DNA of 54,813 nucleotides from Thiobacillus sp. (GTDB lineage Bacteria > Pseudomonadota > Gammaproteobacteria > Burkholderiales > Thiobacillaceae), in contig JANJXT010000042.1 of NCBI GenBank assembly GCA_024708885.1, positions 1 to 54,813 on the forward strand. The letters run 5' to 3'. Shown piece by piece: positions 26,591 through 38,466 of the stretch. Position numbers and translations under genes: made by a program. Position 1 is the first letter of the stretch, and every line of letters begins with the position of its first letter. The notes beneath the pieces are model-generated. The model did no database searches and had not been told where the DNA came from. It worked only from the letters and a program-made list of their open reading frames with translations.

Positions 26591-28585
26591 CTAGTTGAGG
26601 CGCACGAACCACCACGTCACCAGGGCGAATACCCCGGTCAGCATGGCGAAGGCATAGTGATAGATGTAGCCGGACTGCAGCACCCTGGTGAGACGGGAGA
26701 CGCGTTCGACAAGACGCGCGGAGCCGTTGACGACGAGTCCGTCGATCACGCCCTGGTCGCCGCCGCGCCAGAGACCGGTACCGAGCACGCGCGCGCCCCT
26801 GGCGAACAGCCAGCTGTAAAGCTCGTCGAACCAGTATTTGTTGACGAGCAGCCGGTAGAGGAACTGGAAGCGCCGCGCGAGCGCCGCCGGGATGTCCGGG
26901 CGCTTGAGGTAGAAGAACGCCGCCAGTCCCACACCCGCGGCCGCGAGCCAGAACGGCCAGGTCATCACCGCGTGCAGCCCCATCGCGAAGGGGCCGTGAA
27001 ATTCCTGGTTCAGCTCGTGCATCACCGGATGGCGGTCGGCAACATAGATCGCCTTGCCGAAGAACTCGCCGAACAGCATCGGCTCGATGGTCATGTAGCC
27101 AATCGCCAGCGAAGGCAGCGCCAGCGCCAGCAACGGACCGGTGATCACCCAGGGCGTTTCGTGCGGGGTGCTGCCGTGGCCGTGATGCGCATCGGGTTCG
27201 TTGCCGTGCGCGTGCCCCTGGTGGAAGCGTTCCTTGCCATGGAATACCAGGAAATACATGCGGAACGAATAGAACGCGGTCACGAACACGCCGGCCAGCA
27301 CCGCCGCATAGGCGAAGCCGGAGCCCGGCAGATGCGAGAGCTTCGCCGCCTCGATGATGGTCTCCTTCGAATAGAAACCCGATAGGAAAGGCGTGCCGAT
27401 CAGTGCCAGCGAGCCGACCAGCGAGGTGATCCAGGTGATGGGCATGTACTTCTTCAGGCCGCCCATGTAGCGGATGTCCTGGTTGTGGTGCATGGCGATG
27501 ATGACGCTGCCCGCGGCGAGGAACAGCAGCGCCTTGAAGAAGGCGTGCGTCATCAGGTGGAACACCGCGACCGAGTAGGCCGACGCGCCGAGGGCGACCG
27601 TCATGTAGCCCAGTTGGGACAGCGTCGAATACGCCACCACGCGCTTGATGTCGTTCTGCACGATGCCAAGCAAACCCATGAACAGCGCGGTGATCGCGCC
27701 GATCACCATGATGGTCGACAGCGCCACGTCGGACAGTTCGTACAGCGGCGACATGCGCGCGACCATGAAGATACCGGCGGTCACCATGGTGGCGGCGTGG
27801 ATCAGCGCGGAAATCGGCGTCGGGCCTTCCATCGAGTCGGGCAGCCAGACATGCAGCGGGAACTGCGCCGACTTGCCCATCGCGCCGACGAACAGCAGCA
27901 GACCGATCACCGTCATCAAACTCCACGCCGTGTCGGGCCACAGCGTGATGGTTTCCCCCGCGAGCGACGGCGCCTTGGCGAACACGGTGGCATAGTCGAG
28001 CGAGCCGAAATGCGCGAGCACCAGGCCGATACCGAGGATGAAGCCGAAATCGCCGACGCGGTTGACCAGGAAGGCCTTGAGGTTGGCGTAGATCGCGGAC
28101 TCCTTCGTGTACCAGAAGCCGATCAGCAGGTAGGACACCAAGCCCACCGCTTCCCAGCCAAAGAACAGTTGCAGGAAGTTGTTGCTCATCACCAGCATGA
28201 GCATGGAGAAGGTGAACAACGAAATGTAGCTGAAGAAACGCTGGTAGCCCGGGTCGTCCTGCATGTAGCCGATGGTGTAGACGTGCACCATCAGCGAGAC
28301 GAACGTGACCACCAGCATCATCATCGTGGTAAGCGAATCGATGAGGAAGCCGACTTCGAGGTTCAGGCCGCCCACCGTCATCCAGGCGTACACCGTACCG
28401 TTGAACGTATGTCCTGCCAGCACGTCGCGGAACACCAGCACCGATGCGACGAACGACACCGCGACGCCGGCGATGGTGACGACGTGCGCGCCGGTGCGGC
28501 CGATCCAGCGCCCGAACAGGCCGGCGACGATCGCACCGAAGAGCGGCGCCAGCGGAACGATGAGATAAAGCGTTTTCATGTCCAT
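26591..28585 (-). CDS. nuoL: NADH-quinone oxidoreductase subunit L
   Basis: 664-residue antiporter-like subunit with the long C-terminal lateral helix. Conserved blocks are FFGWEAVGLVSYLLIGFW, KSAQFPLHVWLPDSMEGPTPISALIHAATMV and NDIKRVVAYSTLSQLGYM. A histidine-rich loop (HQGHAHGNEPDAHHGHGS, about residues 455-472) lies near the start of the C-terminal part and is variable in the family. ATG codons at 28585 and 28579 are both possible starts. It follows nuoK by five bases. Confidence 0.95.
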   Translation of the reverse strand: MDMKTLYLIVPLAPLFGAIVAGLFGRWIGRTGAHVVTIAGVAVSFVASVLVFRDVLAGHTFNGTVYAWMTVGGLNLEVGFLIDSLTTMMMLVVTFVSLMVHVYTIGYMQDDPGYQRFFSYISLFTFSMLMLVMSNNFLQLFFGWEAVGLVSYLLIGFWYTKESAIYANLKAFLVNRVGDFGFILGIGLVLAHFGSLDYATVFAKAPSLAGETITLWPDTAWSLMTVIGLLLFVGAMGKSAQFPLHVWLPDSMEGPTPISALIHAATMVTAGIFMVARMSPLYELSDVALSTIMVIGAITALFMGLLGIVQNDIKRVVAYSTLSQLGYMTVALGASAYSVAVFHLMTHAFFKALLFLAAGSVIIAMHHNQDIRYMGGLKKYMPITWITSLVGSLALIGTPFLSGFYSKETIIEAAKLSHLPGSGFAYAAVLAGVFVTAFYSFRMYFLVFHGKERFHQGHAHGNEPDAHHGHGSTPHETPWVITGPLLALALPSLAIGYMTIEPMLFGEFFGKAIYVADRHPVMHELNQEFHGPFAMGLHAVMTWPFWLAAAGVGLAAFFYLKRPDIPAALARRFQFLYRLLVNKYWFDELYSWLFARGARVLGTGLWRGGDQGVIDGLVVNGSARLVERVSRLTRVLQSGYIYHYAFAMLTGVFALVTWWFVRLN

Positions 28586-28590
28586 CCGCG

Positions 28591-28896
28591 TCAGCCTTTC
28601 AGACGGTCGAGGTCATCGACGTTGATCGTGCGCAGGTTGCGGAACAGCACCACCAGAATGGCGAGGCCGATGGCGGACTCCGCGGCGGCGACGGTGAGGA
28701 TGAAGAACACGAAGACCTGGCCGTGAATGTCGCCGAGGTAATGCGAAAACGCGATGAAGTTCATGTTCACTGCGAGCAGCATCAGTTCGATCGCCATCAG
28801 CAGGATGATGATGTTCTTGCGGTTGAGAAAAATGCCGAGCACGGCGATGGAGAACAGCACGCCACCCAGGATCAGGTAATGCGACAGTGAAATCAT
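28591..28896 (-). CDS. nuoK: NADH-quinone oxidoreductase subunit K
   Basis: 101-residue three-helix subunit. The membrane glutamates essential for proton pumping are visible in [15 protein letters not shown] and [14 protein letters not shown]. The ATG at 28896 gives [12 protein letters not shown], the usual N-terminus. The 64-base gap to nuoJ is unusual for this operon and holds a tandem repeat. Confidence 0.95.
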   Translation of the reverse strand: MISLSHYLILGGVLFSIAVLGIFLNRKNIIILLMAIELMLLAVNMNFIAFSHYLGDIHGQVFVFFILTVAAAESAIGLAILVVLFRNLRTINVDDLDRLKG

Positions 28897-28918
28897 TGCG
28901 CTGCTCCCGCATCGCCGC

Positions 28919-28943
28919 GAGGCGTGAGGCGTGAGGCGTGAGG
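28919..28943 (-). repeat. 7-bp tandem repeat between nuoJ and nuoK
   Basis: The unit GAGGCGT (plus-strand reading) occurs 3.6 times in a row. A reversed copy (CCTCACGC) lies about 65 bases away within the end of nuoJ near 28996, so the unit is part of a palindromic stretch of roughly 85 bp that also supplies the last residues of NuoJ. It looks like an inserted small intergenic repeat. Confidence 0.7.
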
Positions 28944-28960
28944 TGCGGCAGTACACTGGT

Positions 28961-29599
28961 TCATGGTTTTGACTCCTCTCCCCTCGCGCCCCACTCCTCA
29001 CGCTTGACAGGCGCCATCTTCACGATGCGCAGACGCTCGTCGCGCTTGACCTTGACCTGCTCGGCCGGATCGATGAACTTGCTGTCCTTGCGGCGACGCA
29101 GCGCGAGCGCGATCGCCGCGACGATGGCCACCAGCAGGATGACCGCGGCGAGTTCGAAGGCGTAGACATAATCGGTGTAGAGCAGGCGCCCGAGCGCGCG
29201 GGTGTTGCTGTAGTCCGCCGGCTGCGGCGACGGCGTGCCCATCACCTCCAGGCCGAAGTAACGGCCGCCAAGGATCAGCGCCATCTCGATCATCAGCAGC
29301 ACCGACACGAGACCGGCGAGCGGCAGATATTTCCAGAAACCCTCGCGCAAACGGTCGAGATTGATGTCGAGCATCATCACCACGAACAGGAACAGCACCA
29401 TGACCGCACCGACGTAGACCAGCACCAGGACGATGGCGAGGAACTCGGCCTCCAGCAGCATCCACAGGCCGGCCGCCGTGAAGAACGCGAGCACCAGATA
29501 GAGCGCCGCATACACCGGGTTGCGTGCGGTAATGACGCGCAGCCCGGCGAACACCAGAATGGCGGAGAAGAAGTAGAAGATGGCGGTCGTGTAAGTCAT
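28961..29599 (-). CDS. nuoJ: NADH-quinone oxidoreductase subunit J
   Basis: 212-residue membrane subunit with five helices. The conserved third-helix region [31 protein letters not shown] is clear. The protein is about 25 residues longer than E. coli NuoJ; the final residues ([13 protein letters not shown]) are encoded by repeat-like DNA and are probably an acquired tail. The ATG at 29599 has no good Shine-Dalgarno sequence because the preceding 150 bp are a repeat element. Confidence 0.93.
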   Translation of the reverse strand: MTYTTAIFYFFSAILVFAGLRVITARNPVYAALYLVLAFFTAAGLWMLLEAEFLAIVLVLVYVGAVMVLFLFVVMMLDINLDRLREGFWKYLPLAGLVSVLLMIEMALILGGRYFGLEVMGTPSPQPADYSNTRALGRLLYTDYVYAFELAAVILLVAIVAAIALALRRRKDSKFIDPAEQVKVKRDERLRIVKMAPVKREEWGARGEESKP

Positions 29600-29609
29600 G
29601 TCGTAGGGC

Positions 29610-29759
29610 TCAGGGGTCAGGATTCAGGGAACAGGGAAAACCCTGCCGCTGCATCCATTGCCATTCCGAATTGCCTTCTTGCCCCGTCCTCCCGTTTCTC
29701 TCGTGGCAACACCCGTTGCCTCATTCCATGAATCATGGCCCCCGAATCCTGACCCCTGA
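29610..29759 (-). repeat. 150-bp inverted-repeat element between nuoI and nuoJ
   Basis: The 16-bp sequence TCAGGGGTCAGGATTC at 29610-29625 is repeated as a perfect reverse complement at 29744-29759. The outer end touches the nuoI stop codon. Together the arms bound exactly the non-coding gap, and the 118 bases inside have no open frame of note. This has the form of a miniature inverted-repeat element; target duplication was not recognised. Confidence 0.75.
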
Positions 29760-30248
29760 TTACCGATACTTCGCATCCTGCGCGCGGTCTGCCGCGATCT
29801 GCGCCTCGTGCCGGTCACCGATCGCCAGCAGCATGGGCTTGGTGTAGCACAAATCGCCGCGCTTCTCGCCGTGGTATTCGAGGATGCGCGTCTCGACGAT
29901 GGAGTCGACCGGGCAGGATTCCTCGCAAAAGCCACAGAAGATGCACTTGGTCAGGTCGATGTCGTAGCGCGTAGTGCGGCGCGTGCCGTCCTCGCGCTGC
30001 GCCGATTCGATGGTGATCGCCAGCGCCGGACACACCGCCTCGCACAGCTTGCAGGCGATGCAGCGCTCCTCGCCGTTGGGATAACGTCGCAGCGCGTGCA
30101 GGCCGCGGAAGCGGGCGCTCTGCGGCGTCTTTTCCTCGGGATACTGCACGGTGATCTTGCGCGCGAACAGGTGCCGCCCGGTGAGCATCATGCCGCGCAC
30201 GAGCTCGACGAGAAGCAGGCTGCCGAAGAACTGGGTGATCCGTTTCAT
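29760..30248 (-). CDS. nuoI: NADH-quinone oxidoreductase subunit I
   Basis: 162-residue peripheral subunit carrying two [4Fe-4S] clusters (N6a and N6b). Both ferredoxin motifs are complete: [12 protein letters not shown] and [12 protein letters not shown]. The N-terminal amphipathic helix ([20 protein letters not shown]) anchors it to the membrane arm. ATG at 30248 follows the nuoH stop by seven bases. Confidence 0.96.
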   Translation of the reverse strand: MKRITQFFGSLLLVELVRGMMLTGRHLFARKITVQYPEEKTPQSARFRGLHALRRYPNGEERCIACKLCEAVCPALAITIESAQREDGTRRTTRYDIDLTKCIFCGFCEESCPVDSIVETRILEYHGEKRGDLCYTKPMLLAIGDRHEAQIAADRAQDAKYR

Positions 30249-30255
30249 CGTGCGC

Positions 30256-31257
30256 TCAGTGGAACAGATGGCCATACGGCGTCTGCATCATCGCACCGAC
30301 GACGACGATCCAGACGATGGTGATGGGAATGAACACCTTCCAGCCCAGGCGCATGATCTGGTCATAGCGGTAGCGCGGGAAGGTGGCACGGAACCAAAGG
30401 AACAGGAACAGCACGAAGCCGGTCTTCAGAAGCCACCACAGAATGCCGTCGGGCAGAAACGGCAGCGGCGAGAGCCAGCCGCCGAGGAACAGCAGGGTGG
30501 TCAGCGCCGACACCAGGATCATGTTGGCGTATTCGGCGAGGAAGAACACGGCGAAGGCCATGCCGGAATACTCGACGTGGAAGCCGGCGACGATCTCGGA
30601 CTCGCCCTCGGCGACGTCGAACGGCGCACGGTTGGTCTCGGCGACGCCGGCGATCAGGTAGACGAGGAAGAGCGGGAACAGCGGAATGAAGTACCAGTGC
30701 CAGAAGCCGCCCGCCTGCCCCTTGACGATGTCGACGAGGTTGAGCGACTGCGCCGCCATCAGCACGCCGACGAGTGCGAAACCCATGGCGATCTCGTAGG
30801 AAACCATCTGTGCCGCCGAGCGCATCGCGCCGAGAAACGCGTATTTGGAGTTGGATGCCCAGCCGGCGATGATGACCCCGTACACCCCCATCGAGGTGAT
30901 CGCCAGCACGTACAGGAGTCCGGCATCGATATTGGCGAGCACCAGCGTATCGGTGAACGGTATCACCGCCCACGCCGCCAGCGCCGGTGCGATGGCGAGA
31001 ATGGGGCCGAGAATGAACAGGCCGCGGTTGGCACCCGCGGGGATGATGATCTCCTTCATCAGGAGCTTCAGGCCGTCCGCGATCGGCTGCACCAGGCCCA
31101 GGGGGCCGACGCGGTTGGGGCCGATGCGCACCTGCATCCAGCCGATGACCTTTCTCTCCGCATAGGTCAGGTAGGCCACGCCGAGCATCAGTGGCACCAC
31201 CAGCGCGAGGATCTTCACCAGCGTCCAGACGACGGTTTGAATGCTTGCCCAGTCCAT
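30256..31257 (-). CDS. nuoH: NADH-quinone oxidoreductase subunit H
   Basis: 333-residue membrane subunit next to the quinone site. The signature [20 protein letters not shown] is near residue 35, and the charged loop [27 protein letters not shown], which lines the quinone and proton entry route, is intact. The start at 31257 gives the usual family length and lies 10 bases after the nuoG stop. Confidence 0.96.
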   Translation of the reverse strand: MDWASIQTVVWTLVKILALVVPLMLGVAYLTYAERKVIGWMQVRIGPNRVGPLGLVQPIADGLKLLMKEIIIPAGANRGLFILGPILAIAPALAAWAVIPFTDTLVLANIDAGLLYVLAITSMGVYGVIIAGWASNSKYAFLGAMRSAAQMVSYEIAMGFALVGVLMAAQSLNLVDIVKGQAGGFWHWYFIPLFPLFLVYLIAGVAETNRAPFDVAEGESEIVAGFHVEYSGMAFAVFFLAEYANMILVSALTTLLFLGGWLSPLPFLPDGILWWLLKTGFVLFLFLWFRATFPRYRYDQIMRLGWKVFIPITIVWIVVVGAMMQTPYGHLFH

Positions 31258-31267
31258 GCGCGCCCCC

Positions 31268-33643
31268 CTACACCCGTTCCACCGCAACCGGGCCGAACAT
31301 CGGGCCGAGGCTGGCGGTCAGGGGGTGGCCGGCGGGAATACGGATGCACCCGTCGGGCAGATCGTCGTCTCGCTCGACTTTGAGGGTCAGCGCCGAAGCC
31401 GTCTGGCGCACGGAGACGCGGCCGTTTTCCTCCAGGCCCAGACGCGCGATCAGGCTGCCGTGCATGCGCGCGACCGGCAGCGCGGCATCGGCGGTGCGCT
31501 GCAACGCGGGTGCCCGACGCACCATGGGATCGGTCTGATAGATCGGCACCTCGGCGATGCGCTCGATACCCGCAGCCGCGGGCGCCGCAGCCGCCGCTGC
31601 CGGGGTCACGCCCTCGACACGGTTGTCGAGCACGGCGCGTACCCCCGCCTCCGCCGGCTCGCCCAGCGCTTCACGCAGCACCTCGCGCGAATCGTCCTGG
31701 TCGAAGCCGGCCAGACCGAGCAGGTTGCCCAGCACGCGCAGCACCTTCCATGCCGGGCGCGTTTCGCCGAGCGGTTTCACCACGGCGGCGAAGGATTGCA
31801 CACGCCCCTCGGTATTGGCGAAGCTGCCGGAGGTCTCGGTCCACGGCGCGATCGGCAGCAACACGTCGGCATAATCGAGCGCACGCCCGGCGTAGGACGA
31901 CAGCGCGACCACGCATTCCGCATTCTGCACGGCCGTCAGCGCGGCGACCGGATCGTGCGTGTCGAGTTCCGCCTCAACGTCGAGCAGCACGTAGGCGCGC
32001 AGGCGCTGCGCCAGCATCTGCGCCGCGTTCAGTCCCTGCGCTGCTGGCTGTCGGCGCGGGCCGTGGTGCGGGACCGCGCCCGCCACCGCGGCACCCACGC
32101 TGTTGGCGGCTTCGCCCAGCACGCCGAACGATGCGTCCGCCAGCCGCGCGATCTCCTGTGCCAGGGCATGCAGCTGCGCGTACGCGGGATGATGTTGCGC
32201 CAGATTGCCAAGCAGTACGGCACGCCGTTCGCCACTGGACAGACTCGCGGCCATGCGCTGCGCCGCGGCGTCCGGCGCACCCGCGCCCAGTTGTGCGGCA
32301 GCAAGCGCCGGTACCGCCTCGCCCTTCAAGGTGGCAAGCGCCGCGCACACACCCGCGAGTGCTGCCGGCAGCTGCGCGGGCGCAACGGTGCTGCGTGCAT
32401 GCACGCGGGCGAGAAAATCCTCGCCGCTGACGCCAACCAGGCTGATCTCAGCGCCCGCACGAACCGCGGCGCGCAGGCGCTGCGCAAGCAGGGGATGGTC
32501 CTTGCGCGGATTCGAGCCGATCACCAGCGCACGGTCGAGGCGGGACAGTTCGGCCACCGGCAGGCCGAGCCAGAAACTGCCGCGCGCCTTGCCGTCGAGC
32601 TCGAAATCGGCCTGGCGCAAGCGGTGGTCGACGTTGCCGCTGCCGAGGCTGCGCATCAGCTTTTGCAGCAGGTAGAGCTCCTCGATCGTGCGATGCGGTG
32701 CGGCCAGCGCCCCGATCTGCGCCGCCGGGATGGCCTTCAGCTTTGCCGCCACGTAATCCAGGGCATCCTGCCAGCTCGCCTCGAGCCACTGACCTTCACG
32801 TTTCACCATCGGCCGGGTCAGGCGCTCGGCGCTGCTCAGGCTTTCGTAGGAAAAGCGGTCGCGGTCGGCGATCCAGCACTCGTTGACCGCCTCATTGTCG
32901 CGCGGCAGCACACGCATCACCCGATCGTTCTTGACCTGCACCTCGATGTTGGCGCCAAGACTGTCGTGCGGGCTGATCGAGGGACGACGCGCCAGCTCCC
33001 ACGACCGCGCACTGTAGCGGAACGGCTTGCTGGTGAGCGCACCGACCGGACACAGGTCGATGACGTTGCCGGAAATCTCGGAGGCCACCTGGCTTTCCAG
33101 GAAGGGCATCACTTCGGTGTGCTCGCCGCGGCCCGGCATGCCGAGTTCCATGATGCCGCCGATTTCCACGCCGAAACGCACGCAGCGGCTGCAGTGGATG
33201 CAGCGCGTCATGTCGGTGGCGATGAGCGGGCCGAGATTCTTCTCGATCACCACGCGCTTGGCCTCGCCGTAGCGCGACGCCGAGCCGCCGTAGCCGACGG
33301 CGATGTCCTGCAGCATGCACTCGCCGCCCTGGTCGCAGACCGGGCAGTCGAGGGGGTGGTTGATGAGGAGAAACTCCATCACCCCCTTTTGCGCGTTGAT
33401 CGCGTACTGCGAGCGCGTGTGCACCTTCATGCCTTCGGCCACCGGCGTGGCGCAGGCAGGCAGCGGCTTCGGCGCCTTCTCCACCTCGACCAGGCACATG
33501 CGGCAGCTTGCCGCGATCGACAGTTTCCTGTGGTAGCAGAAATGCGGGATCGTGATGCCGAGCCGGCCGGCCGCATCCATGATGGTCTTGCCGCTTTCGA
33601 TCTGCAGCGCCTGGCCGTCGATTTCAATGTTCAGCAGGTTCAT
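31268..33643 (-). CDS. nuoG: NADH-quinone oxidoreductase subunit G
   Basis: 791-residue iron-sulfur subunit of the NADH module. An N-terminal [2Fe-2S] ferredoxin domain has cysteines in [19 protein letters not shown] and PACATP. The next blocks, [15 protein letters not shown] and [13 protein letters not shown], plus CPVGAL, ligate N4 and N5. A molybdopterin-oxidoreductase-like domain follows to the C-terminus and has no cofactor role in complex I. The length is that of the alpha/beta-proteobacterial form, shorter than E. coli's. The start overlaps the nuoF stop (ATGA). Confidence 0.95.
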   Translation of the reverse strand: MNLLNIEIDGQALQIESGKTIMDAAGRLGITIPHFCYHRKLSIAASCRMCLVEVEKAPKPLPACATPVAEGMKVHTRSQYAINAQKGVMEFLLINHPLDCPVCDQGGECMLQDIAVGYGGSASRYGEAKRVVIEKNLGPLIATDMTRCIHCSRCVRFGVEIGGIMELGMPGRGEHTEVMPFLESQVASEISGNVIDLCPVGALTSKPFRYSARSWELARRPSISPHDSLGANIEVQVKNDRVMRVLPRDNEAVNECWIADRDRFSYESLSSAERLTRPMVKREGQWLEASWQDALDYVAAKLKAIPAAQIGALAAPHRTIEELYLLQKLMRSLGSGNVDHRLRQADFELDGKARGSFWLGLPVAELSRLDRALVIGSNPRKDHPLLAQRLRAAVRAGAEISLVGVSGEDFLARVHARSTVAPAQLPAALAGVCAALATLKGEAVPALAAAQLGAGAPDAAAQRMAASLSSGERRAVLLGNLAQHHPAYAQLHALAQEIARLADASFGVLGEAANSVGAAVAGAVPHHGPRRQPAAQGLNAAQMLAQRLRAYVLLDVEAELDTHDPVAALTAVQNAECVVALSSYAGRALDYADVLLPIAPWTETSGSFANTEGRVQSFAAVVKPLGETRPAWKVLRVLGNLLGLAGFDQDDSREVLREALGEPAEAGVRAVLDNRVEGVTPAAAAAAPAAAGIERIAEVPIYQTDPMVRRAPALQRTADAALPVARMHGSLIARLGLEENGRVSVRQTASALTLKVERDDDLPDGCIRIPAGHPLTASLGPMFGPVAVERV

Positions 33644-34920
33644 ACCATGCAGCGCTTGTGTTCGACGTGGTATGCAAACTCATCGCCGAAATGTTTGAGG
33701 AAACTCTGCACCGGCATCGCCGCCGCGTCGCCCAGGGCGCAGATGGTGTGGCCGGCGATCCGCCCCGCCACACTGTTGAGCAGATCCATGTCTTCGGGGC
33801 GCCCCTGGCCATGTTCGATGCGGTGAATGACACGGTACATCCAGCCCGTACCTTCACGGCACGGCGTGCACTGCCCGCATGATTCCTCGAAGTAGAAATA
33901 CGACAGGCGCTCCAGCGCGCGCACCATGCACACCGTCTCGTCCATCACGATCACCGCGCCGGAACCGAGCATGGAGCCGGCCTTGGCGATGGAATCGAAG
34001 TCCAGCGTGCAGTCCATCATGATCTGGCCCGGCAGCACCGGGGCGGACGAACCGCCGGGAATGACGGCCTTGAGCTTGTGGCCGTTGCGCACCCCGCCTG
34101 CCATTTCCAGCAGTTCCGGGAAAGGCGTGCCGAGCGGCACTTCGTAGTTGCCCGGCTTGTTGACGTGGCCGGATACCGAGAACAGCTTGGCGCCGCCGTT
34201 ATTCGGCTTGCCGAGTTCGAGGAAGGCCTGGCCGCCGTGCTGCATGATCCATGGCACCGAGGCGAGCGTTTCGGTGTTGTTGATGGTGGTCGGCTTGCCG
34301 TACAGGCCGAAGCTCGCGGGGAACGGCGGCTTGAAGCGCGGCTGGCCCTTCTTGCCCTCGATCGACTCGAGCAGCGCGGTCTCCTCGCCGCAGATGTAGG
34401 CGCCGTAGCCGTGATGCGCGTGCAGCTGGAAGCAGAAATCCGTGCCGAAGAGACTGTCGCCGAGGTAGCCGGCCTCGCGTGCCTCCGCGAGCGCGCGCTC
34501 GAAGCTTGCGTACACCTCGAAGATCTCGCCGTGGATGTAGTTGTAGCCGACCTTCGCGCCGAGCACGTAGCCGGCGATCGCCATGCCCTCGATGAGCTGG
34601 TGCGGGTTGTAGCGCAGGATGTCGCGGTCCTTGAAGGTTCCCGGCTCACCCTCGTCGCTGTTGCACACGATGTACTTGTCACCGGCGAAAGCGCGCGGCA
34701 TGAAACTCCACTTGAGTCCGGTCGGGAAGCCCGCACCGCCGCGTCCACGCAGGGCGCTGGTTTTCATTTCCGCGATGATGTCGTCCGCCGCCACCTTTTC
34801 GGTGACGATACGGCGCAGCGCCTGGTAACCGCCGTGGGCGACATAGGTCGCCAGTGCCGCCGGATTGTCCAGCGCGTGCGTCCAGCTGCAGACCTGAGGC
34901 GTGGGCGTGAGCAGACTCAT
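33640..34920 (-). CDS. nuoF: NADH-quinone oxidoreductase subunit F
   Basis: 426-residue flavoprotein that binds NADH, FMN and cluster N3. [13 protein letters not shown] and [15 protein letters not shown] form the FMN/NADH site. [12 protein letters not shown] plus a later Cys in [10 protein letters not shown] bind the [4Fe-4S] cluster. The ATG at 34920 overlaps the nuoE stop, and its own stop overlaps nuoG. Confidence 0.96.
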   Translation of the reverse strand: MSLLTPTPQVCSWTHALDNPAALATYVAHGGYQALRRIVTEKVAADDIIAEMKTSALRGRGGAGFPTGLKWSFMPRAFAGDKYIVCNSDEGEPGTFKDRDILRYNPHQLIEGMAIAGYVLGAKVGYNYIHGEIFEVYASFERALAEAREAGYLGDSLFGTDFCFQLHAHHGYGAYICGEETALLESIEGKKGQPRFKPPFPASFGLYGKPTTINNTETLASVPWIMQHGGQAFLELGKPNNGGAKLFSVSGHVNKPGNYEVPLGTPFPELLEMAGGVRNGHKLKAVIPGGSSAPVLPGQIMMDCTLDFDSIAKAGSMLGSGAVIVMDETVCMVRALERLSYFYFEESCGQCTPCREGTGWMYRVIHRIEHGQGRPEDMDLLNSVAGRIAGHTICALGDAAAMPVQSFLKHFGDEFAYHVEHKRCMV

Positions 34921-35416
34921 TTGAGCCCGTCCAGCAATTCGTCCACCTTCTCGGGGGTGAGGTGGGTGTGCATGCAATGGTTGTTGTGCAGGCACATCGG
35001 CGCGTCGCCGCAGGCGCCCATGCACTCGCCTTCCTTCAGCGTATAGCGGCCGTCCTCGGTGGTCTCGCCGAAGCCGATGCCGAGCTTCTCCTTCAGGTGC
35101 GCGGCGATCTCGTTGGCGCCGCGCAGCGCGCACGGCAGGTTGGTGCACACGGTGATCTTGTGGCGTCCCACCGGCTGGGTGTCGTACATGTTGTAGAAGG
35201 TCGCGACCTCGAACGCCGCGATGGGCGGCATGTCCAGGTAGTGCGCGACGTATTCGATCAGTTCGGGCTTGAGCCAGCCCTTTTCCATCTGCGCGATGCG
35301 CAGCGCGCCCATCACTGCCGACTGCTTGTGTTCGGCGGGGTATTTGGCCACTTCGGCGTCGATCGCGGCGAGCGATTCTGCGGACAAGCGCAGCGGGTCC
35401 AGTTCAGGATTGGCCA

Positions 35417-35417
<1 letters not shown>
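34917..35417 (-). CDS. nuoE: NADH-quinone oxidoreductase subunit E
   Basis: 166-residue thioredoxin-fold subunit with the [2Fe-2S] cluster N1a. The four cysteines are in CTNLPC and [10 protein letters not shown]. An N-terminal helical region includes [16 protein letters not shown]. The ATG overlaps the nuoD stop codon. Nothing is unusual. Confidence 0.95.
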
Positions 35418-36670
<1,253 letters not shown>

Positions 36671-36671
36671 G

Positions 36672-37265
36672 TCAGCGCCCTGCCCCATAGCTTTCGTCGC
36701 GCACGATGCGCGGCGTCACCTCGCGCGGCTCGATCGACACCGGCTGGTAGATCACGCGCTGCTGCACCGGGTCGTAGCGCATCTCGACGTGGCCGGACAG
36801 CGGAAAATCCTTGCGGAACGGATGGCCGATGAAACCGTAGTCCGTGAGAATGCGGCGCAGATCGGGATGACCTTCGAACACGATGCCATACAGGTCGAAG
36901 GCTTCGCGCTCGAACCAGTTGGCCGCGGGCCAGAGGTCGATCATCGAGGCCACCAGCGGCAGGTCGTCGTCGGGGCAGAACACGCGCACGCGCACGCGGC
37001 GGTTGTGCGTCAGCGACAGCACATGCACCACCACCGCAAAGCGCGGGCCCTCCCGGACACCCTCGCCGTAATCCCGGTAATCCATCCCGCACAGGTCGAT
37101 GAGCTGTTCGAAGCGGCAGTCCGGATGATCGCGCAGCGTGCGCATCGCGTCAGCGTAAGCCTGCGGGCGGATCACCAGGGTGAGCTCACCCAGACGCACG
37201 AAGGACTCTGCCAGCGCATGGCCGAGCAGCTTTTCGACGGAGGATGCGAAGGCTTCCATGGTCAT
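36672..37265 (-). CDS. nuoC: NADH-quinone oxidoreductase subunit C
   Basis: 197-residue 30-kDa-type subunit. The motif [31 protein letters not shown]-type block (residues about 117-147) is the family signature and includes [11 protein letters not shown] separate nuoC is the normal state in betaproteobacteria. The ATG at 37265 lies four bases after the nuoB stop; an in-frame ATG two codons later is an alternative. Confidence 0.95.
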   Translation of the reverse strand: MTMEAFASSVEKLLGHALAESFVRLGELTLVIRPQAYADAMRTLRDHPDCRFEQLIDLCGMDYRDYGEGVREGPRFAVVVHVLSLTHNRRVRVRVFCPDDDLPLVASMIDLWPAANWFEREAFDLYGIVFEGHPDLRRILTDYGFIGHPFRKDFPLSGHVEMRYDPVQQRVIYQPVSIEPREVTPRIVRDESYGAGR

Positions 37266-37269
37266 GACA

Positions 37270-37746
37270 TCAGCGCGCGATGGTGTTGGTGCGCCTGATC
37301 TTGTTCTGCAGCTGGATGATGCCGAACAGCAGGGCCTCCGCGGTCGGCGGACAGCCGGGCACGTAGATGTCGACCGGCACGATGCGGTCGCACCCGCGCA
37401 CCACCGAATAGGAATAATGGTAGTAGCCGCCGCCGTTGGCGCACGAGCCCATGGAGATCACCCAGCGCGGCTCGGCCATCTGGTCGTACACCTTGCGCAG
37501 CGCCGGCGCCATCTTGTTGCACAGCGTGCCGGCGACGATCATCACGTCGGACTGGCGCGGACTGGGGCGGAACACGATGCCGAAACGGTCGAGGTCGTAG
37601 CGCGCCGCACCGGCCTGCATCATCTCCACCGCGCAGCAGGCGAGCCCGAAGGTCATCGGCCACATCGAGCCGGTGCGCATGTAGTTGATGAGCTGGTCGG
37701 CCTTCGCGGTGACGAAGCCCTGGGACAGCACGCCTTCGATGCTCAT
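37270..37746 (-). CDS. nuoB: NADH-quinone oxidoreductase subunit B
   Basis: 158-residue subunit carrying cluster N2, the last iron-sulfur centre before quinone. Ligands are in [10 protein letters not shown] (adjacent cysteines), GSCANGGG and [10 protein letters not shown]. The ATG at 37746 gives [19 protein letters not shown], a standard N-terminus; upstream in-frame sequence comes from a repeat and is not coding. Unlike the neighbouring tight junctions, 235 bases separate it from nuoA. Confidence 0.96.
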   Translation of the reverse strand: MSIEGVLSQGFVTAKADQLINYMRTGSMWPMTFGLACCAVEMMQAGAARYDLDRFGIVFRPSPRQSDVMIVAGTLCNKMAPALRKVYDQMAEPRWVISMGSCANGGGYYHYSYSVVRGCDRIVPVDIYVPGCPPTAEALLFGIIQLQNKIRRTNTIAR

Positions 37747-37791
37747 CGCGGGAATCCGGACCTGGCCCGCTCCGTCAGCGCCGCCCCCCGC

Positions 37792-37975
37792 GCGTCGCGG
37801 GCAGGTCTTTTCGCAGGGTCGATCCCCATGCTGCGCATGGGGCCCCTCGCCCTGCCGCTCACCCACGCCCGCTCTGTGAGCAGTCGCGCCAGACATGCCT
37901 TCCGTGCGTCGCGGGCAGGTCTTTTCGCGGGGTCGATCCCCATGCTGCGCATGGGGCCCCTCGCCCTGCCGCTCA
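37792..37975 (-). repeat. tandem pair of 70-bp palindromic repeats between nuoA and nuoB
   Basis: Bases 37792-37861 and 37906-37975 are 70-bp direct repeats differing at one visible position, 114 bases apart. Each contains the perfect dyad CCCCATGC-TGC-GCATGGGG (8-bp arms), so each can fold into a strong hairpin in the nuo mRNA. Translation on the minus strand gives the peptide [17 protein letters not shown] twice. From memory this peptide turns up in many spurious Thauera/Azoarcus annotations, which points to a dispersed REP-like family. Confidence 0.85.
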
Positions 37976-37981
37976 AAGACC

Positions 37982-38338
37982 TTACTCCCATTCCAGCGCC
38001 CCTTTCATCCATTCGTAGATGAAGCCGACGACAAGGATGCCGAGAAAGACCATCATGGCAACGAAGCCGGCCAGGCCGATTTCCTCCAGCACGATGGCCC
38101 AGGGGAAGAGAAAGGCGATTTCCAGATCGAACAGAATGAACAGGATGGCGACGAGGTAGTAGCGCACGTCGAATTTCATGCGCGCATCCTCGAATGCCTC
38201 GAAACCGCACTCGTAGGGCGAGAGCTTCTCGCTGTCCGGACGATGAGGCGCAAGAAGACCGCCAGCGAGGATGGGCACTACACCGAAAGCCAGGCCGACC
38301 AGCACGAACAACAGGATGGGGAGATAATTCTCCAGCAC
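37982..38338 (-). CDS. nuoA: NADH-quinone oxidoreductase subunit A
   Basis: 118-residue membrane subunit with three helices. The loop [32 protein letters not shown]-type region (about residues 43-75) holds the conserved Cys that moves with quinone binding. The GTG at 38338 is used: GGAGGAG lies four bases upstream, and the resulting start [12 protein letters not shown] matches the family; a longer frame from 38380 would add 14 unrelated residues. It is the first gene of the nuo operon, downstream of the tRNA. Confidence 0.93.
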   Translation of the reverse strand: MLENYLPILLFVLVGLAFGVVPILAGGLLAPHRPDSEKLSPYECGFEAFEDARMKFDVRYYLVAILFILFDLEIAFLFPWAIVLEEIGLAGFVAMMVFLGILVVGFIYEWMKGALEWE

Positions 38339-38394
38339 GAAACTCCTCCAGATGGTCCCTGCCGGGCCATCGCGAACCAAATAATTATTTTATA

Positions 38395-38424
38395 AGTTTA
38401 TTAGTTCAGTGAATGGGCCGTCAA
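38395..38424 (-). promoter_or_regulatory. candidate promoter of the nuo operon
   Basis: On the minus strand TTGACG (5 of 6) is separated by 18 bp from TAAACT (4 of 6). The surrounding stretch 38375-38465 is strikingly AT-rich in a GC-rich genome. Transcription would start about 50 bases before nuoA. Read-through from tpiA-secG-tRNA is also possible. Confidence 0.5.
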
Positions 38425-38466
38425 GCCACAAACCTATAACCTTAGACAAAAAACAATCGGATGCCA

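Noticed and set aside
31241-33826. 861-codon open frame on the plus strand opposite nuoG
   Set aside because: It mirrors nuoG codon use and crosses gene boundaries, with no motif or ribosome binding site.
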